Shown here: in pieces, positions 1 through 10,668 of the stretch | Layout: each line of letters begins with the position of its first letter | How positions within the stretch are numbered: the first letter of the stretch is position 1 | Origin: Macrostomum hystrix | Taxonomy: Eukaryota; Platyhelminthes; Macrostomidae | NCBI GenBank assembly: GCA_950097015.1 | Contig: CATNEN010000014.1 | Coordinates: 1,674,001 to 1,738,000, forward strand | Direction of reading: 5' to 3' | Length of the DNA: 64,000 bases | The notes under the pieces: generated by a model | Told to the model about the DNA's origin: nothing | Database searches by the model: none | The model's input: the letters and a program-made list of their open reading frames with translations, nothing else | Position numbers and translations under genes: made by a program

Positions 1-970
1 GCAATCAAAGCTTGAAATAATAGCTTCGCTCCTTGTGCCTGTTCTGCGTTGTGTGAGTTATTTGCGTTGGCGCTGGGGCGTGAGGCCTTGCGGGGTGGCT
101 GGGGGGGACGGGTGTACACCGCCGCGCGCTTTCTGGATTTCCGTCAGCGCGATTGGATAAGTGTACACTCATCACCCGGTCCCCGCTGAGGACTGATTTA
201 TCAGCCTTCCGCCCCGGCTTGGTCTGCTCTGTGCGTGTGGGTGTAGGTGTGGGGGGCACTGCTGCCTATTCTGGGTGCCTCCTGCCCTCCCCAGCTGGTC
301 TGTGCTGCCGTGTGTGGTGCCTGCTCAGGGGAGGCGGTGCGATGGTCGCTAAGCGCCTAGTTCGCCGGTCTGGGGCGTGCCGCTCCGTCGCTTGTGCGAC
401 AAGTGCCCGGGCCCCCCTGCAAATACATAGAGAATGTTTATACATAGCAATTTTGGTTGGGTCTTCGATAAGAATCACTGAATATCTTGACAATGCTAAC
501 TTTGAAAGTAAGCACATCGTAAGGGGTGTAAAATTTAGATCCACATGATGGACTTTCACGAATATCGGCCATTCTGTTTGGGAGCTATCGTGAAGTATAT
601 GAAGTATGCAAAGTATGAAGTATATGCACTGCAACACAGCTGCATTGTATTAGGGAGAAGCGACAGAAAATGAGCAGCCAGAAAAGCTGCCAGTCTCAAG
701 ACATGGACACCAGCATCATAAATATTTTTGCTGATTTTAGCTGTTGGCAAATTAATGATTGGAACATGTGTAGTAAAATACTCGTATCTGTGTTTAAATT
801 AGAGGTGCAAAACAGGAAAGCAAAATAATAATTACACTTTTCGCGAGACCTCGGTACAAACTCTCGATGCTAGCTTGGTTTCTTAGAAACACTTCATTTA
901 CGCTCGTACTATAGACAGGTATATTTAATGCTGTTAATAGGCTAAAATGCAAATAAGCAAATTATCAGTG
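1..970. other. No recognisable gene
   Basis: The first ~430 bases are GC-rich and the rest AT-rich. A 131-codon open frame exists at 153-548 on the plus strand, but its translation is Arg/Ala/Gly/Cys-rich with no family motif, and an equally long frame lies opposite. I treat both as chance. The stretch 900-970 is probably 3' UTR or flank of the minus-strand SET gene that ends at 974. I saw no RNA gene or mobile element. Confidence 0.5.
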
Positions 971-973
971 TCA

Positions 974-2690
974 CTAATCATCGATGCAGTCCCCTAGCAC
1001 ATCGGGGCAGTAGGGCAGGAATCCCGCACAATTGTCCGAGCCGCACAGGCAGGCCAGCATGCGGCGGTGGACGTCAGGAGGGGGCGGCGGCCCGTAGGAG
1101 ATGGTGAGCTCCTCGCCGGGCTGGACGGGCCGTCTAGCGAACAGCGCCAGCCACGGGATCTCGGAGTCGATGCGAACTGGTACCACGGACACGTTGGGCG
1201 AACAGCTGTGGTTAAGGTACCTAGCGGGGTGGCTGGACTCGCTGGCGTCAACGATTGTCAGCTGCTGGCTTTGCTGACCCTCAGCGGACAGCCGCTTTGT
1301 TAACGGCTGGTCATGGAGATCTTCGGCTGACACATAGAGCCGCTTTCGCAGCTGATCTGACTGCTGTTGCTGGCCTGCAGTCAGCTGATCTGACTGCTGT
1401 TGCTGGCCTGCAGTCAGCTGATCTGACTGCTGTTGCTGGCCTGCAGTCAGCCGATCTGACTGCTGTTGCTGGCCTGCAGTCAGCTGATCTGACTGCTGTT
1501 GCTGGCCTGCAGTCAGCTGATCTGACTGCTGTTGCTGGCCTGCAGTCAGCCGATCTGACTGCTGTTGCTGGCCTGCAGTCAGCTGATCTGACTGCTGTTG
1601 CTGGCCTGCAGTCAGCTGATCTGACTGCTGTTGCTGGCCTGCAGTCAGCTGATCTGACTGCTGTTGCTGGCCTGCAGTCAGCTGATCTGACTGCTGTTGC
1701 TGGCCTGCAGTCAGCTGATCTGACTGCTGTTGCTGGCCTGCAGTCAGCTGATCTGACTGCTGTTGCTGGCCTGCAGTCAGCTGATCAGGCTGTTGCTGCT
1801 GACACGTCTGTGCCAGCTCAGCTTGTGTCGACTGCACCATCAGCCGCTCTCGCAGTACGAAAATGAAGTTGCCGCAGCCGGTGCCACGCAGCGCCTCTCT
1901 GCGCAGCATCTCGGTTGGGCTAATGACTTCGCCCGGATAAACGCCCACGAAATCACCTGGCTGGAGGCCGACGCGAGTTCGCGCCCCGAGTCCAGCCGGG
2001 GTGCCAGTGTCAAACACCTCTAATAGGTCGGCGGGCGGGCAGCGGAGGCCTCGTCCGACTGTGCGGTTGCGGCAGACCGACGACAATATCGTCGCGTCCG
2101 CACAGGCGCAGCTGGCGCCGCATTCGCGAACCCTGGGCAGCGGCGCCTGTCTGTGGACAGGTTGGAAGTCGGGTCAGGGAATGTGTGAGGACAAGAAGCA
2201 AAGACTGGGAAGATTGAAGATAAATAATATTCAGCATTTTTAAGGGGGCTGGGGGCACGGACGCATCAATGGCGACTGTCGACTCGCAGCCAGCGAGGGG
2301 CACACAGTGCCCGGGAGTTGGCTCTAGTGAGCATAAATTTCACGACAAGCCCCAAAGCCTTCTCTCCGCGGCTGCGCGTCAAATAAATGTGGCCTGTCGC
2401 CCAGGACTGGAGCTGACAAGCTGTGCGCACCTGTCGTCATCGCACAGGTAGGCCATTCGCAGGCGGCCCGTGTCGCTGCAGTACCAGGAGGAGAAGGCAG
2501 CGCTCAGGCAGGCGCAGGTGTCAGCGCCCGTGCAGCAGTTAGCAACGGCGCCGGAGGAGACCCGGCAGTCGCAGCTGACCCGCAGCTGGACGAAGCGGCT
2601 CCAGTCGGTGGTAGGACCATAGACAACAGGGCACGAGTTGGAATTTGAGCTCGAGTTCGAATCGGCGCTGCTGTCGTGGTCCTGAAGGCG
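974..2690 (-). CDS. SETMAR-like SET-domain histone methyltransferase, 5' end unresolved
   Basis: Probable lysine methyltransferase of the SUV39/SETMAR class, acting on nucleosomal histones. Exon A (2431 to about 2690) encodes a Cys-rich pre-SET (reads CPVVYG..., CDC, CCTG, CAC). A donor at GACAG|GTGCGC joins in frame (Arg codon split AG|G) to exon B (974-2132), which starts VRECGASCACAD and continues CRNR. Exon B holds the SET core: GLGARTRVGL, PGEVIS, NFIFVLRE, the RYLNHSCSPN cofactor-binding motif, VPVRIDS, EELTISYG, then a post-SET CLCGSDNCAGFLPY. Spacing and wording fit SETMAR better than SUV39H. No mariner transposase is fused. A 33-bp minisatellite of about 13 copies sits in frame between NFIFVLRE and RYLNHSC, where relatives have a short loop. 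The intron (2133-2430) has no array. The start codon was not found; a stop lies just upstream of exon A in its frame, so at least one 5' exon is missing. Confidence 0.8.
1356..1785. repeat. 33-bp minisatellite inside the SET domain coding sequence
   Basis: About 13 copies of a 33-bp unit containing GATCTGACTGCTGTTGCTGG on the plus strand. Read on the minus strand each unit encodes QQQQSD(Q/R)LTAG, eleven residues, so copy number changes keep the host frame. The antisense strand is also open through the array. Variation is nearly limited to one Q/R codon, suggesting recent homogenisation. Confidence 0.95.
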
Positions 2691-3349
2691 ATTACAAGGA
2701 CTCCAATCACTACAATTGATTTACTCACTACACTACAATTCCCTAGTGTAAAATGTGCACCTGCACTATCTAGGGTAGAAATTGGGGTGAGTGTGACGGC
2801 ATTCCCAGTCTACGGACTGAACAGCTGTACACACCGTTTGGAAGCGCCGCGCAATAGCTGCGGCTGTGCGGTGTCGGTGCAGGTGCTATTTCTAGTTGTT
2901 TTCTATATTCTACTTTAAAAGGCTTGAAGAAAACTTTGCGATGGATTAGCAAATGAACAGAGTTAAGCAGGCTTTGATATTTATAGCATTTCAAAACTTG
3001 GCAAAATTTACCACAAAATCCGGCGCACCAAAGAGAGCACAAACTGTGCTAGCTACTCACAAGTAGCAAGAATGCATATATTTGTTGAACAGCAGGCTTA
3101 CTATAAGGGAGGGTAAATGAGAAATTTCTATGCAGCTGCGACGAGATTGCAGATAAACGGAGAAAAAAGCACTGGGATCGCACAGGTGCAAAGAAAATAG
3201 CCGTGTGATTTCCTGGTAAAGCGACAACGCCACAGAAAACTCGCCAAATGCATAACAAAAGTGAATATGCTCACTGATACATAGCGGGAGAAACTAAGTT
3301 TAGGAAACCAACGACAGCATAAGCAGCAGCCAGCTCTCGACTGCAGAGT

Positions 3350-4201
3350 CTAAGCCGCCAAACCGCAGCCACCCAGCTGCATCTGGAACACCTCGATGGT
3401 GTCATTGTCCTCCATTTGCAGCGAGCTCGGAGTGTCACTGTCCAGAACGTTGGCGCCATCGAAATAGAACCGGATGGCCTGCAGGAGCGGGAGCGGATTG
3501 GTGGGTCTGGAGATGAACTTCTGAAGATTAACAGGCCGAGATTTGGGATTTGAACTGCTTGGGATCTGAAGATTAACAGGCGAAGATTTGGGATTTGAAC
3601 GGCTTGGGATCTGAAGATTAACAGGCCAAGATTTGGGATTTGAACGGCTTGGGATCTGAAGATTAACAGGCCGAGATTTGGGATTTGAACGGCTTGGGAT
3701 CTGAAGATTAACATGCCAAGATTTGGGATTTGAACGGCTTGGGATCTAAAGATTAACAGGCCGAGATTTGGGATTTGAACGGCTTGGGATCTGAAGATTA
3801 AGAGGCCGAGATTTGGGATCTGAAGATTAACAGGCTGAGATTTGGGATTTGAAGATTAACAGGCCGAGATTTGGGATCTGAAGATTAACAGGCCGAGATT
3901 TGGGATCTGAAGATTAACAGGCCGAGATTTGGGATTTGAAGATTAACAGGACGAGATTTGGGATTTTAAGGGCTGGGGGTCTGAACGGTTTTCGCTCGGC
4001 TTCGGCCCCGCTTACCTGGTCCCTCGTGCCGGTGCGCTGGCAGTAGGCCGCCATGAGCTTGCTAAGCTGGGTGGTTCGCTTGATGAGGAACTGCACCACC
4101 GAGCCGTTCTGGCTCTGCACGCAGACGCTGATTTGATGCGGCGATGGCGTGCCAGAGCCGTCTCCTTCGCTGATTTCGGCGCTGAAGTCCGCGCGAGTCA
4201 T
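3350..4201 (-). CDS. SUMO: SUMO (small ubiquitin-like modifier), two exons
   Basis: Ubiquitin-like modifier conjugated to lysines by the E1/UBC9 system. Exon 1 (4016-4201) starts MTRADFSAEISEGDG and contains ISVCVQSQNGSVVQFLIK and TTQLSKLMAAYCQRTGTRDQ, ending at donor CCAG|GTAAGC. Exon 2 (3350-3478) begins after CTCCTGCAG with AIRFYFDGANVLDSDTPSSL and continues MEDNDTIEVFQMQLGG. The join is phase 0 and leaves the loop between the CQR motif and RF.F.G the same length as in vertebrate SUMO. Predicted precursor is 103 residues. A five-residue tail CGLAA follows the conserved diglycine, to be removed by SENP/Ulp proteases. No classic psiKxE site is visible in the short N-terminus. The intron (3479-4015) is largely a minisatellite. 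A good 3' splice site (TTTGTTTCAG) lies 12 nt upstream of the ATG, so the 5' UTR may be spliced or trans-spliced. Confidence 0.92.
3529..3966. repeat. Compound minisatellite (45- and 29-bp units) in the SUMO intron
   Basis: Tandem copies built from GATTAACAGGCC, GATTTGGGAT and, in the longer unit, TTGAACGGCTTGGGATCTGA. The proximal half (3536-3800) is mostly a 45-bp unit; the distal half (3800-3966) is a 29-bp derivative lacking the ACGGCTTGG block. The array fills most of the single SUMO intron. Confidence 0.9.
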
Positions 4202-4234
4202 GACAACTAGAGCTGAAACAAACTGACTCATGAG

Positions 4235-4505
4235 TAATAAGACTGTGACCTCCACCCACCTAAGACTGTGACCTCCACCCACCTAAGACTGTGCCCTCCG
4301 CCCACCAAAGCCTGTGACCTCCACCCACCTATGACTGTGACATCCACCACCTAAGACTGTGACATCCACCACCTAAGACTGTGACCTCCAAACTCCTAAG
4401 AATGTGACCTCCAACCTCTCAAGACTGTGACCTCCACCCACCTAAGCCTGTGACCTCCACCCTCATAAGACTGTGACCTCCAACCTCCTAAGACTGTGAC
4501 CTCGG
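4235..4505. repeat. 23-bp minisatellite upstream of SUMO
   Basis: About eleven copies of a roughly 23-bp unit, AAGACTGTGACCTCCACCC followed by ACCT, with drift in the second half. It begins within 35 bp of the SUMO start codon on its 5' side, so it occupies the promoter or 5' UTR of that gene. Confidence 0.9.
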
Positions 4506-4987
4506 CCGTCTTTAGTGGGCGGAGTACGATAGAACTATGCTATAAACTAATAACAATACAGTACAGAATCACACATAAGCTAAAGACAAGAAATGTATAG
4601 CCACAAAGAATTTTCTAATTGTATTTTGCAGTTTGTTATTTATTCAACTGACTAAAAATTGAACGCGACGGTTAAAATATTTAGTTTACACAACATGGCG
4701 ATGTTCACTTTTAATTTCAAATTTTAGAAAACATTTTAGTAAAGTTAGCTTTTTTATAAGAACACATGTCTCTGCATTAAAAGACAGAATATCAACTAAT
4801 AAATCATTGAATGACATTGCGAAAACGCGCCAACATGACTACTACTACCAGAGCCAGTAGTACCTTCTGTACATGCAAGCGAATGCCAATGTCCGCAGGG
4901 TTGCGGGCTATGAAACACGGGGATGCTGATAAAAGCTCTTCAAGCCCCGATGATCGATTCAACCAGACCGGACAACGGACCAACCAA
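4506..4987. other. Intergenic, probable CPSF4 3' UTR
   Basis: AT-rich sequence between the SUMO upstream array and the CPSF4 stop codon. A minus-strand AATAAA lies at 4639-4644, about 345 nt past the CPSF4 stop, and could serve as its polyadenylation signal. Nothing else was recognised. Confidence 0.4.
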
Positions 4988-7054
4988 TCAAACTGCGGAT
5001 TCTTCAGCAGCTGGGGCCGCCTCCTCGGACTGCGGATGCTCCGACTGTTGCTGCTGCTCCTGCTGCTGCTTGAGCTCCTCCTGGTCAGCCTTGCTGAGGA
5101 AGGCCAAGTGCCCCTTGTGGCACGCGTTGGCGTAGTGGCCTTTCTCGCCACACTTGAAGCACGTGACCTCAGAAAGCGGCCTCGGGCCGCCGCCGCCACC
5201 GGCCTCGCTGGCGCCATCGCCTCCAGCAGCTGTCGCCGACGTGCCCGACTGTTGCTGCTGCTGCTGCTGCTGTTGCTGCTGGCGGGAGCGGTTAAAGTTA
5301 TTCCGCTGGTAACCGCCTCCGCCCCGATGGTAGCGGCGATTCCGGTTCATGCCAGCCCGCTGGTACGGATGGTGCTGGCCGCGCTGGTGGTGCTGGTCGC
5401 CATGGTGATGGCGCTGGTGATGATGATGTCGCGTTGTCTGGGAGAAGCCGCGATACCCGGCTGCGGCTGCGGCCGCCTCCATCAGGGCCGGGTTGGCGTG
5501 CGCGTGCGGCTGCTTGAGCTGCGGGTTGAGCAGCGGGTTCGAGGCCTGCTGCTCGGCGGCCTTCCTGGCCACGATTTGGTCCAGCACCTCACGCCGCTCC
5601 TCCTCGGTGAGCTTGAAGCAGAATTGCACCTTGTGACCCCGCTCACCGCAGTGCCTGCACAGCCAGCTGAGTCGGCGCTCCAGGCTGCTCTCCAACTGCA
5701 GCTGGCCCCAGCGGGGGTGTGCGAACTGGCAGTCCGGGCCTTCGGGGCAGAAGCCGTTCAGGTAGTTGACGCAGGCCACTCGGCGCACGTGCCGCATCTT
5801 GCAGGAGGGGCCGTTGCGGCAGAAGCCGCGGTCGTACCACTCGCACTGACGCACCTGGTGTGGGCAATAAAAACGTGTCGTGAACACTTCAGACACCAGT
5901 GCACAGAGCTAGCGGTACAAGCTGGACTAGACCTTGAACAGCACGAGAAACCACGAGCCTGTCACACCCCAGGATTCATGGCCTGTCACACCCAGGATTC
6001 ATGGCCTGTCACACCACAGGATTCATGGTCTGTCACACCACAGGATTCATTGCCTGTCACCCCATAGAATTCATGGCCTGTCACACCACAGGATTCATGG
6101 TCTGTCACCCCATAGAATTCATGGCCTGTCACACCACAGGATTCATGGCCTGTCACACCACAGGATTCATGGCCTGTCACACCCCAGGATTCATGGTCTG
6201 TCACCCCATAGAATTCATGGCCTGTCACACCACAGGATTCATGGCCTGTCACACCCCAGGATTCATGGTCTGTCACCCCATAGAATTCATGGCCTGTCAC
6301 ACCACAGGATTCATAGCCTGTCACACCACAGGATTCATGGCCTGTCACACCACAGGATTCATGGCCTGTCACACCACAGGATTCATGGCCTGTCACACCA
6401 CAGGATTCATGGCCTGTCACACCACAGGATTCATGGCCTGTCACACCCCAGGATTCATGGCCTGTCACACCCCAGGATTCATGGCCTGTCACACCCCAGG
6501 ATTCATGGCCTGTCACACCCCAGGATTTTCCGTCTGTCCTGACTGTCTTCCCTAATTAATTGTCAGTCAAAGCTCTGATTAACTCTCATTCAAACTACAG
6601 TGATCGATAGCCTGTCACAAGCATAATTTATTGCAAATTTATCACACTGGCAGTTAACAAGAAAACAGTGCGCAAACAAATCACAAAGACTCACCTTGGA
6701 GCTGGGGTCGATGTGCTGGAACGGACAGTCCTTGTTGAGGCACTGGCCGAACTTGGTGAAGAAGTAGCACTCGGGCATCTTGGACATGTCAAATTCGTGC
6801 AGGAATTCGCAATCGTCCCCCTTCTTGCACAGGCCGCGCAGCCAGTGCTTGCAGACGACGGTCCGGTCGCCTTTGATGTGCCGAAACGGGCAAGTGGCGC
6901 CCATGTGGCAGCCGCCGCGCAGATAGAAAGTGCAAACTCCACTGCCAGACTTGTCCATGCCTGGGTACGGTAGCGGCTGCAGGCCGATCTGCTCCTCCAG
7001 CTGAGTCTCGATGTAGAACTCGATGTCATTGACCTCGGATATGAGATCCTCCAT
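4988..7054 (-). CDS. CPSF4: CPSF4/CPSF30 (Clipper) mRNA 3'-end processing zinc-finger protein
   Basis: Subunit of the cleavage and polyadenylation specificity factor that recognises AAUAAA. Exon 1 (6695-7054) encodes MEDLISEVNDIEFYIETQ, then LPYPGMDKSGSGVCTFYL, and CCCH fingers 1-3 with RHIKGDRTVVCKHWLRGLC and DMSKMPECYFFTKFGQC, ending SSK at donor AAG|GTGAGT. Exon 2 (4988-5854) starts VRQCEWYDRGFCRNGP with fingers 4-5 and CVNYLNGFCPEGPDCQFAHP. Two CCHC zinc knuckles follow (CRHCGERGHKVQFC and CFKCGEKGHYANAC), as in Drosophila Clipper; vertebrate CPSF4 has one. Between them lie His-rich, Arg/Gly and polyGln stretches. Phase 0 splice; 408 residues. I chose the second in-frame Met because it aligns with the conserved N-terminus; an upstream Met (7084) reads through a probable 3' splice site. 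The intron (5855-6694) holds a 24-bp array. Confidence 0.95.
5945..6530. repeat. 24-bp minisatellite in the CPSF4 intron
   Basis: About 24 copies of a 24-bp unit with core CCTGTCACACCACAGGATTC. Variants CACCCCATAGAATTC and CACCCCAGGATTC are arranged in a partly regular order, so blocks of two to three units were duplicated together. The unit is a multiple of three, which creates spurious long open frames in several frames. It occupies most of the intron. Confidence 0.95.
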
Positions 7055-7084
7055 GGTTGATGCTGGTGTGCAGAACTGACTCAC

Positions 7085-10000
7085 TGCCTGACAGTGGCTT
7101 GCTGGAGAGCAGTAGAAAAATATTCACAGAGCAGCTGATACTAGCCAACTGTTAATAGGCAAAGCATGTTATTGTTTGGCAAACAGAAAGTTTTAGGTAA
7201 ATTTTAGGTAAACAGTGTCATCTAAAGTTCAGCTGTAGCTATGGATATAGCTATGAGATGTTACGGGTATGTTATGGACTGTAAAGATACATGTCCATCA
7301 AAGCTGCAGACTGTGCAGTGATTAAAGATCTGATTGAAAATTGAGATAAAATCAAATAACATTAACAAAATATTCCAGCTTTGGGGAAGTTAGCAAACTT
7401 TTTTGGTTTTATTTATTTTTCACATGCCCAACTAAGTTTTCTCTTATCTGTGATGTTGCTTTCTCTTATTCATGACTTCCCCCCATCTGTAACATCATTT
7501 TGTCACAAAAGAGAAGAGGTACAGAGAGAAGAAAAAAAAGAAATATGAAGACAAAATAACAGAGAAAGAAGAGAAGAAAACACTGAGTAGAACCTTTAGT
7601 GTACCTTTAACTGCAACTTTGTTTTCTCTCAACTGCAACTTTTTTCTACTTCTCTCTCTTTCTCTGTTTTTCTTTCTCTCATTTGTGCTTTCTTCTTTCC
7701 CTCTTTGTATATTGGTCCCCCTTTGATTTTTTTGCATTTTGTCAGTTGATTTCTACTGACTTACTTTGCTTGGCCCTCATTTACCAAGCCAATTTGGCCA
7801 GGTGAGACACATGCTCTCTTTTAAGGAAAAGTATTTTTGTCTGCCTGTAGATCAAGGGGCAACAAATAAAACAACCACAAACCTGAGCCTCTAGGGTTAG
7901 GCCTATACATTCCCTGGTTTTTTCCTCTATATTTGTACACAGATATCAATAGTTTAAAATGCCAAGAGTTAATGAGATAATCTTTAATTAAAAACAATGT
8001 TTAAATTGAATGCTACCATTTGAATCAACAAGCTTTATCAGTCTATTGTTAAAGGTGTTGCAATGATATTTGTTGATTGTTGATTGTCTGTCAAGCCAAG
8101 AATTATGATTGATAAATGTCTTTTAGAGTAGGCCTATTCTTGTCTTTTGTAAATATAAAATTCTAATTTGAGCAAACTAATAATACTAGGCCTAATAACA
8201 ATATTAAATATAAAATGCACAGAAATTTCAAATTTGAGATAGGCCTACAAAATTATGCTGAAATAAACCAGAGAACAGCGAAAACACAGAATGTCACAAA
8301 AATCCCAATGCCTAGCAGCATTAAATATTAAATAAAGAAACCAACCTCTATAAACCTGTTGAATTCTTAGCAGCAAACATTAAAAACATGGTTTTATTGG
8401 GTTAGGCCCTAGCTAATTCCACAGTAGGCCTAACAAAGGCCTAGGCCTAACAAAGGCCTAGGCCTAATAAATTTGACAAACTAGCTAGGGGGCCTACAAT
8501 TATCAATTAAATAGTAAGGGCAAAACTTTATTTTAAAAAGCTAGAACTACATAGTGGTCATAGGCCCTGGTTAGGTCTTGCAAAAATTGACAGCAAACCT
8601 TGTCCTCGCTAGTTTAGATAAATGAAATAAATATTTTAGCCTAGCACAAATTATTGAAGGTTGGCCTAGCATTCAGAGACGCCACAACAGTAGACCAACA
8701 GAAAGGTCAAAAAAAGTTTATAATAATAGGCCCACTAAGTCTTAATAATAAGAGTAATTCTTAAGAGTAAGATAAAGCAACAAATATCGACTAGGCCTAT
8801 CACTGCACTGAGCGCGTGACATACGAAAAGATTCGCAAGAAAACAGAAAACCTGGAATGCGTCAGTTAAGTTAGGCCTACTGCGTCTTAGATTGCGAGAA
8901 ACATTCTTTTTTTCATCAAGGCTTCTTAATGCTACATTGATTACTAATACATCTGCAGTATAGATTCAAGACAATTTGAATATTTTTTTATGAAATCATT
9001 GGACGATAATTACAAGTTTAAATTTAATATTTAGACACGTGGGTCCATGGGCAGGCAGGCGGGCAGGCACTACCACACGACCATTCGACACAAAATGTTT
9101 AATATGTATTTTATGTAGGCTTATCCGCACGATTTTGCATACTTTCCGCATTGTTTTCAGCATATTCTTTAACACAATTTTAAATGCCATTTCTCAAGTC
9201 AAAGACTATGATAAAGAAGCAAGGCTCATCCATTATTGGATAAAAGTTAAGATAGGCTACTTGCCATCCGGCATCCAGTGAATAGCCTAGTCATTGTGGA
9301 CACCAAAATCTAAATAAAAACTGAATAGTGTTATATACAGAAATTAGGCCAACATGTATGGATTGTGATTATCAATTCGATTATTGAGTATCAACATTGT
9401 TATTTACTGAAAGTGTTATGCTTCTTGCTTTCAATTTATTTACTCTTGATTTTATATAGGCCTAATAAATAGCTAAATTGGGTCCCAGGTCCCTATAGAA
9501 AAAATGCCTTTATGTAGAAATCTGTCCAGTGCATTTTCATAATGTCTGCTTTGTGCAGCATACAATAAGGCATTGACATAGCATATGTGAAGCACCCCAG
9601 CACAGCCGATTGTGGTGTGGCAAGAAAGGTGAAGCAGGGCTTGGTATGATCATGCTCTTTTGAGCAAATTTTTACAATAGGGGCCTACCTGGTGCATGTT
9701 GGGATATCTGTGAACTTGGTGAAAAAAGTTCTAATAGAATATCTAGCCAGGACTATTTTCAACATCCATGCCTAGACTTTGTATATACTTGTAGCAAAAG
9801 TCCTTTTATGGGTGATTTCCAACATACAAAGCATTTTTAAAGATATTGTGCACTAGGGCCTAACAATAATTGAGCTGTGGAAAGCATGCATATAGTTGTA
9901 TGGGATAAAAATAGGCTTATTAGTATTTTAGCAGGCCCAAAGATGAAATTTTGATTAGCTATAGTCAAACATGAGTATGAAATGTTAATGATTAGAACAT

Positions 10001-10380
10001 AGGCCTCCTATGTTATGCAATGAATCCTACAATCATGTGTTTAAATGAAACTAAAAGCAGACTCAACTGGTTGTCTATTGATAGAAATAATCTACAAAGT
10101 ATAAAATAAAGCCTTTGTTGCAATCGTATGTGATTAAATCACTTAGATGCTTATAGAGCCAAATAGCCCTATTGAGTAGGCCTATTGGTTTCAACTATAA
10201 AGTATTGTTTCTTAGGGGCATAACCTATTTAAACTAGATCATTATAGATTGACAATTCACTCTGAACCAGACCCTTAGTCTTAATATTGCTAGGCCTAGG
10301 CCTAATCCAACTTATTATTTTATTACCTGTGTTTTCTGTGTTGTATTTATTTTCTTTAAGAATAAGAATCATTTTGATTA
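7085..10380. other. AT-rich intergenic region, no gene seen
   Basis: About 3.3 kb with no supported coding sequence. It contains a purine-rich block followed by a pyrimidine-rich block (7505-7730) and many copies of the palindrome TAGGCCTA or near matches, for example around 7903, 8128, 8200, 8240, 8424-8470, 8765-8880, 9455 and 10178. No RNA gene was recognised. Confidence 0.5.
7505..7735. other. Polypurine block followed by polypyrimidine block
   Basis: Plus-strand 7507-7590 is almost entirely A/G (AGAGAAGAGG, GAGAGAAG, AAGAAGAGAAGAAAAC). 7619-7705 is almost entirely C/T (TTTTCTCTC, CTTCTCTCTCTTTCTCTG). The two arms are separated by about 30 bp of mixed sequence. It is an imperfect inverted repeat that could fold as a long hairpin or form triplex DNA. 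No gene is supported across it. Confidence 0.6.
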
Positions 10381-10668
10381 TACCTGCCCCAATCGGGTCA
10401 GATGTGCAGCCAACAACACAGCCACAGCTATTGGGTGGCTCATCTGAAGGCTACAAACGGCTGTTCAGTCCATAGACTGGGGGACGCCACACCACCTTCA
10501 ATTATCCGAGCTAATGCTGGTACCCATTTAACAGCTGGTTGAACTGAAGCACTGTAGAGTTAAGTGTCTTGCTAAAGGACACAAATTGTTCCAGTGGAGT
10601 CAGGAATCGAACCCCCGACCTTCAAGTTGTGAGTCCAATGCCCTAACCACTAGACTACATAATATCTT
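10381..10668 (-). mobile_element. tRNA-derived SINE
   Basis: On the minus strand the head (from about 10668) reads TAGTCTAGTGGTTAGGGCAT, a good RNA polymerase III A box, followed about 30 nt later by GGGGGTTCGATTCCTGACTC, which contains a perfect B box (GGTTCGATTCC). The body has AAATGGGTACCAGC, as in many SINEs. The 3' part ends GCTGCACATCTGACCCGATT. The 3' core is also present as fragments at 37915-37970 and 47010-47080, which shows it is a dispersed family. No A-tail or target duplication was delimited. Confidence 0.7.

Noticed and set aside
153-548. 131-codon plus-strand gene at the window start
   Set aside because: No homology or motif, biased composition, and an equally long open frame on the opposite strand.
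4811-6067. 418-codon plus-strand frame rich in Leu and Ala
   Set aside because: Antisense to the CPSF4 exon 2 and array. The minus strand has five CCCH fingers and two zinc knuckles; the plus reading has no motif.
5986-6555. Open frames of 176-202 codons on both strands translating as HRIHGLS or TGHESCGV repeats
   Set aside because: They are translations of the 24-bp intronic array of CPSF4; the unit length is a multiple of three, so any stop-free unit stays open. No start context or family motif.
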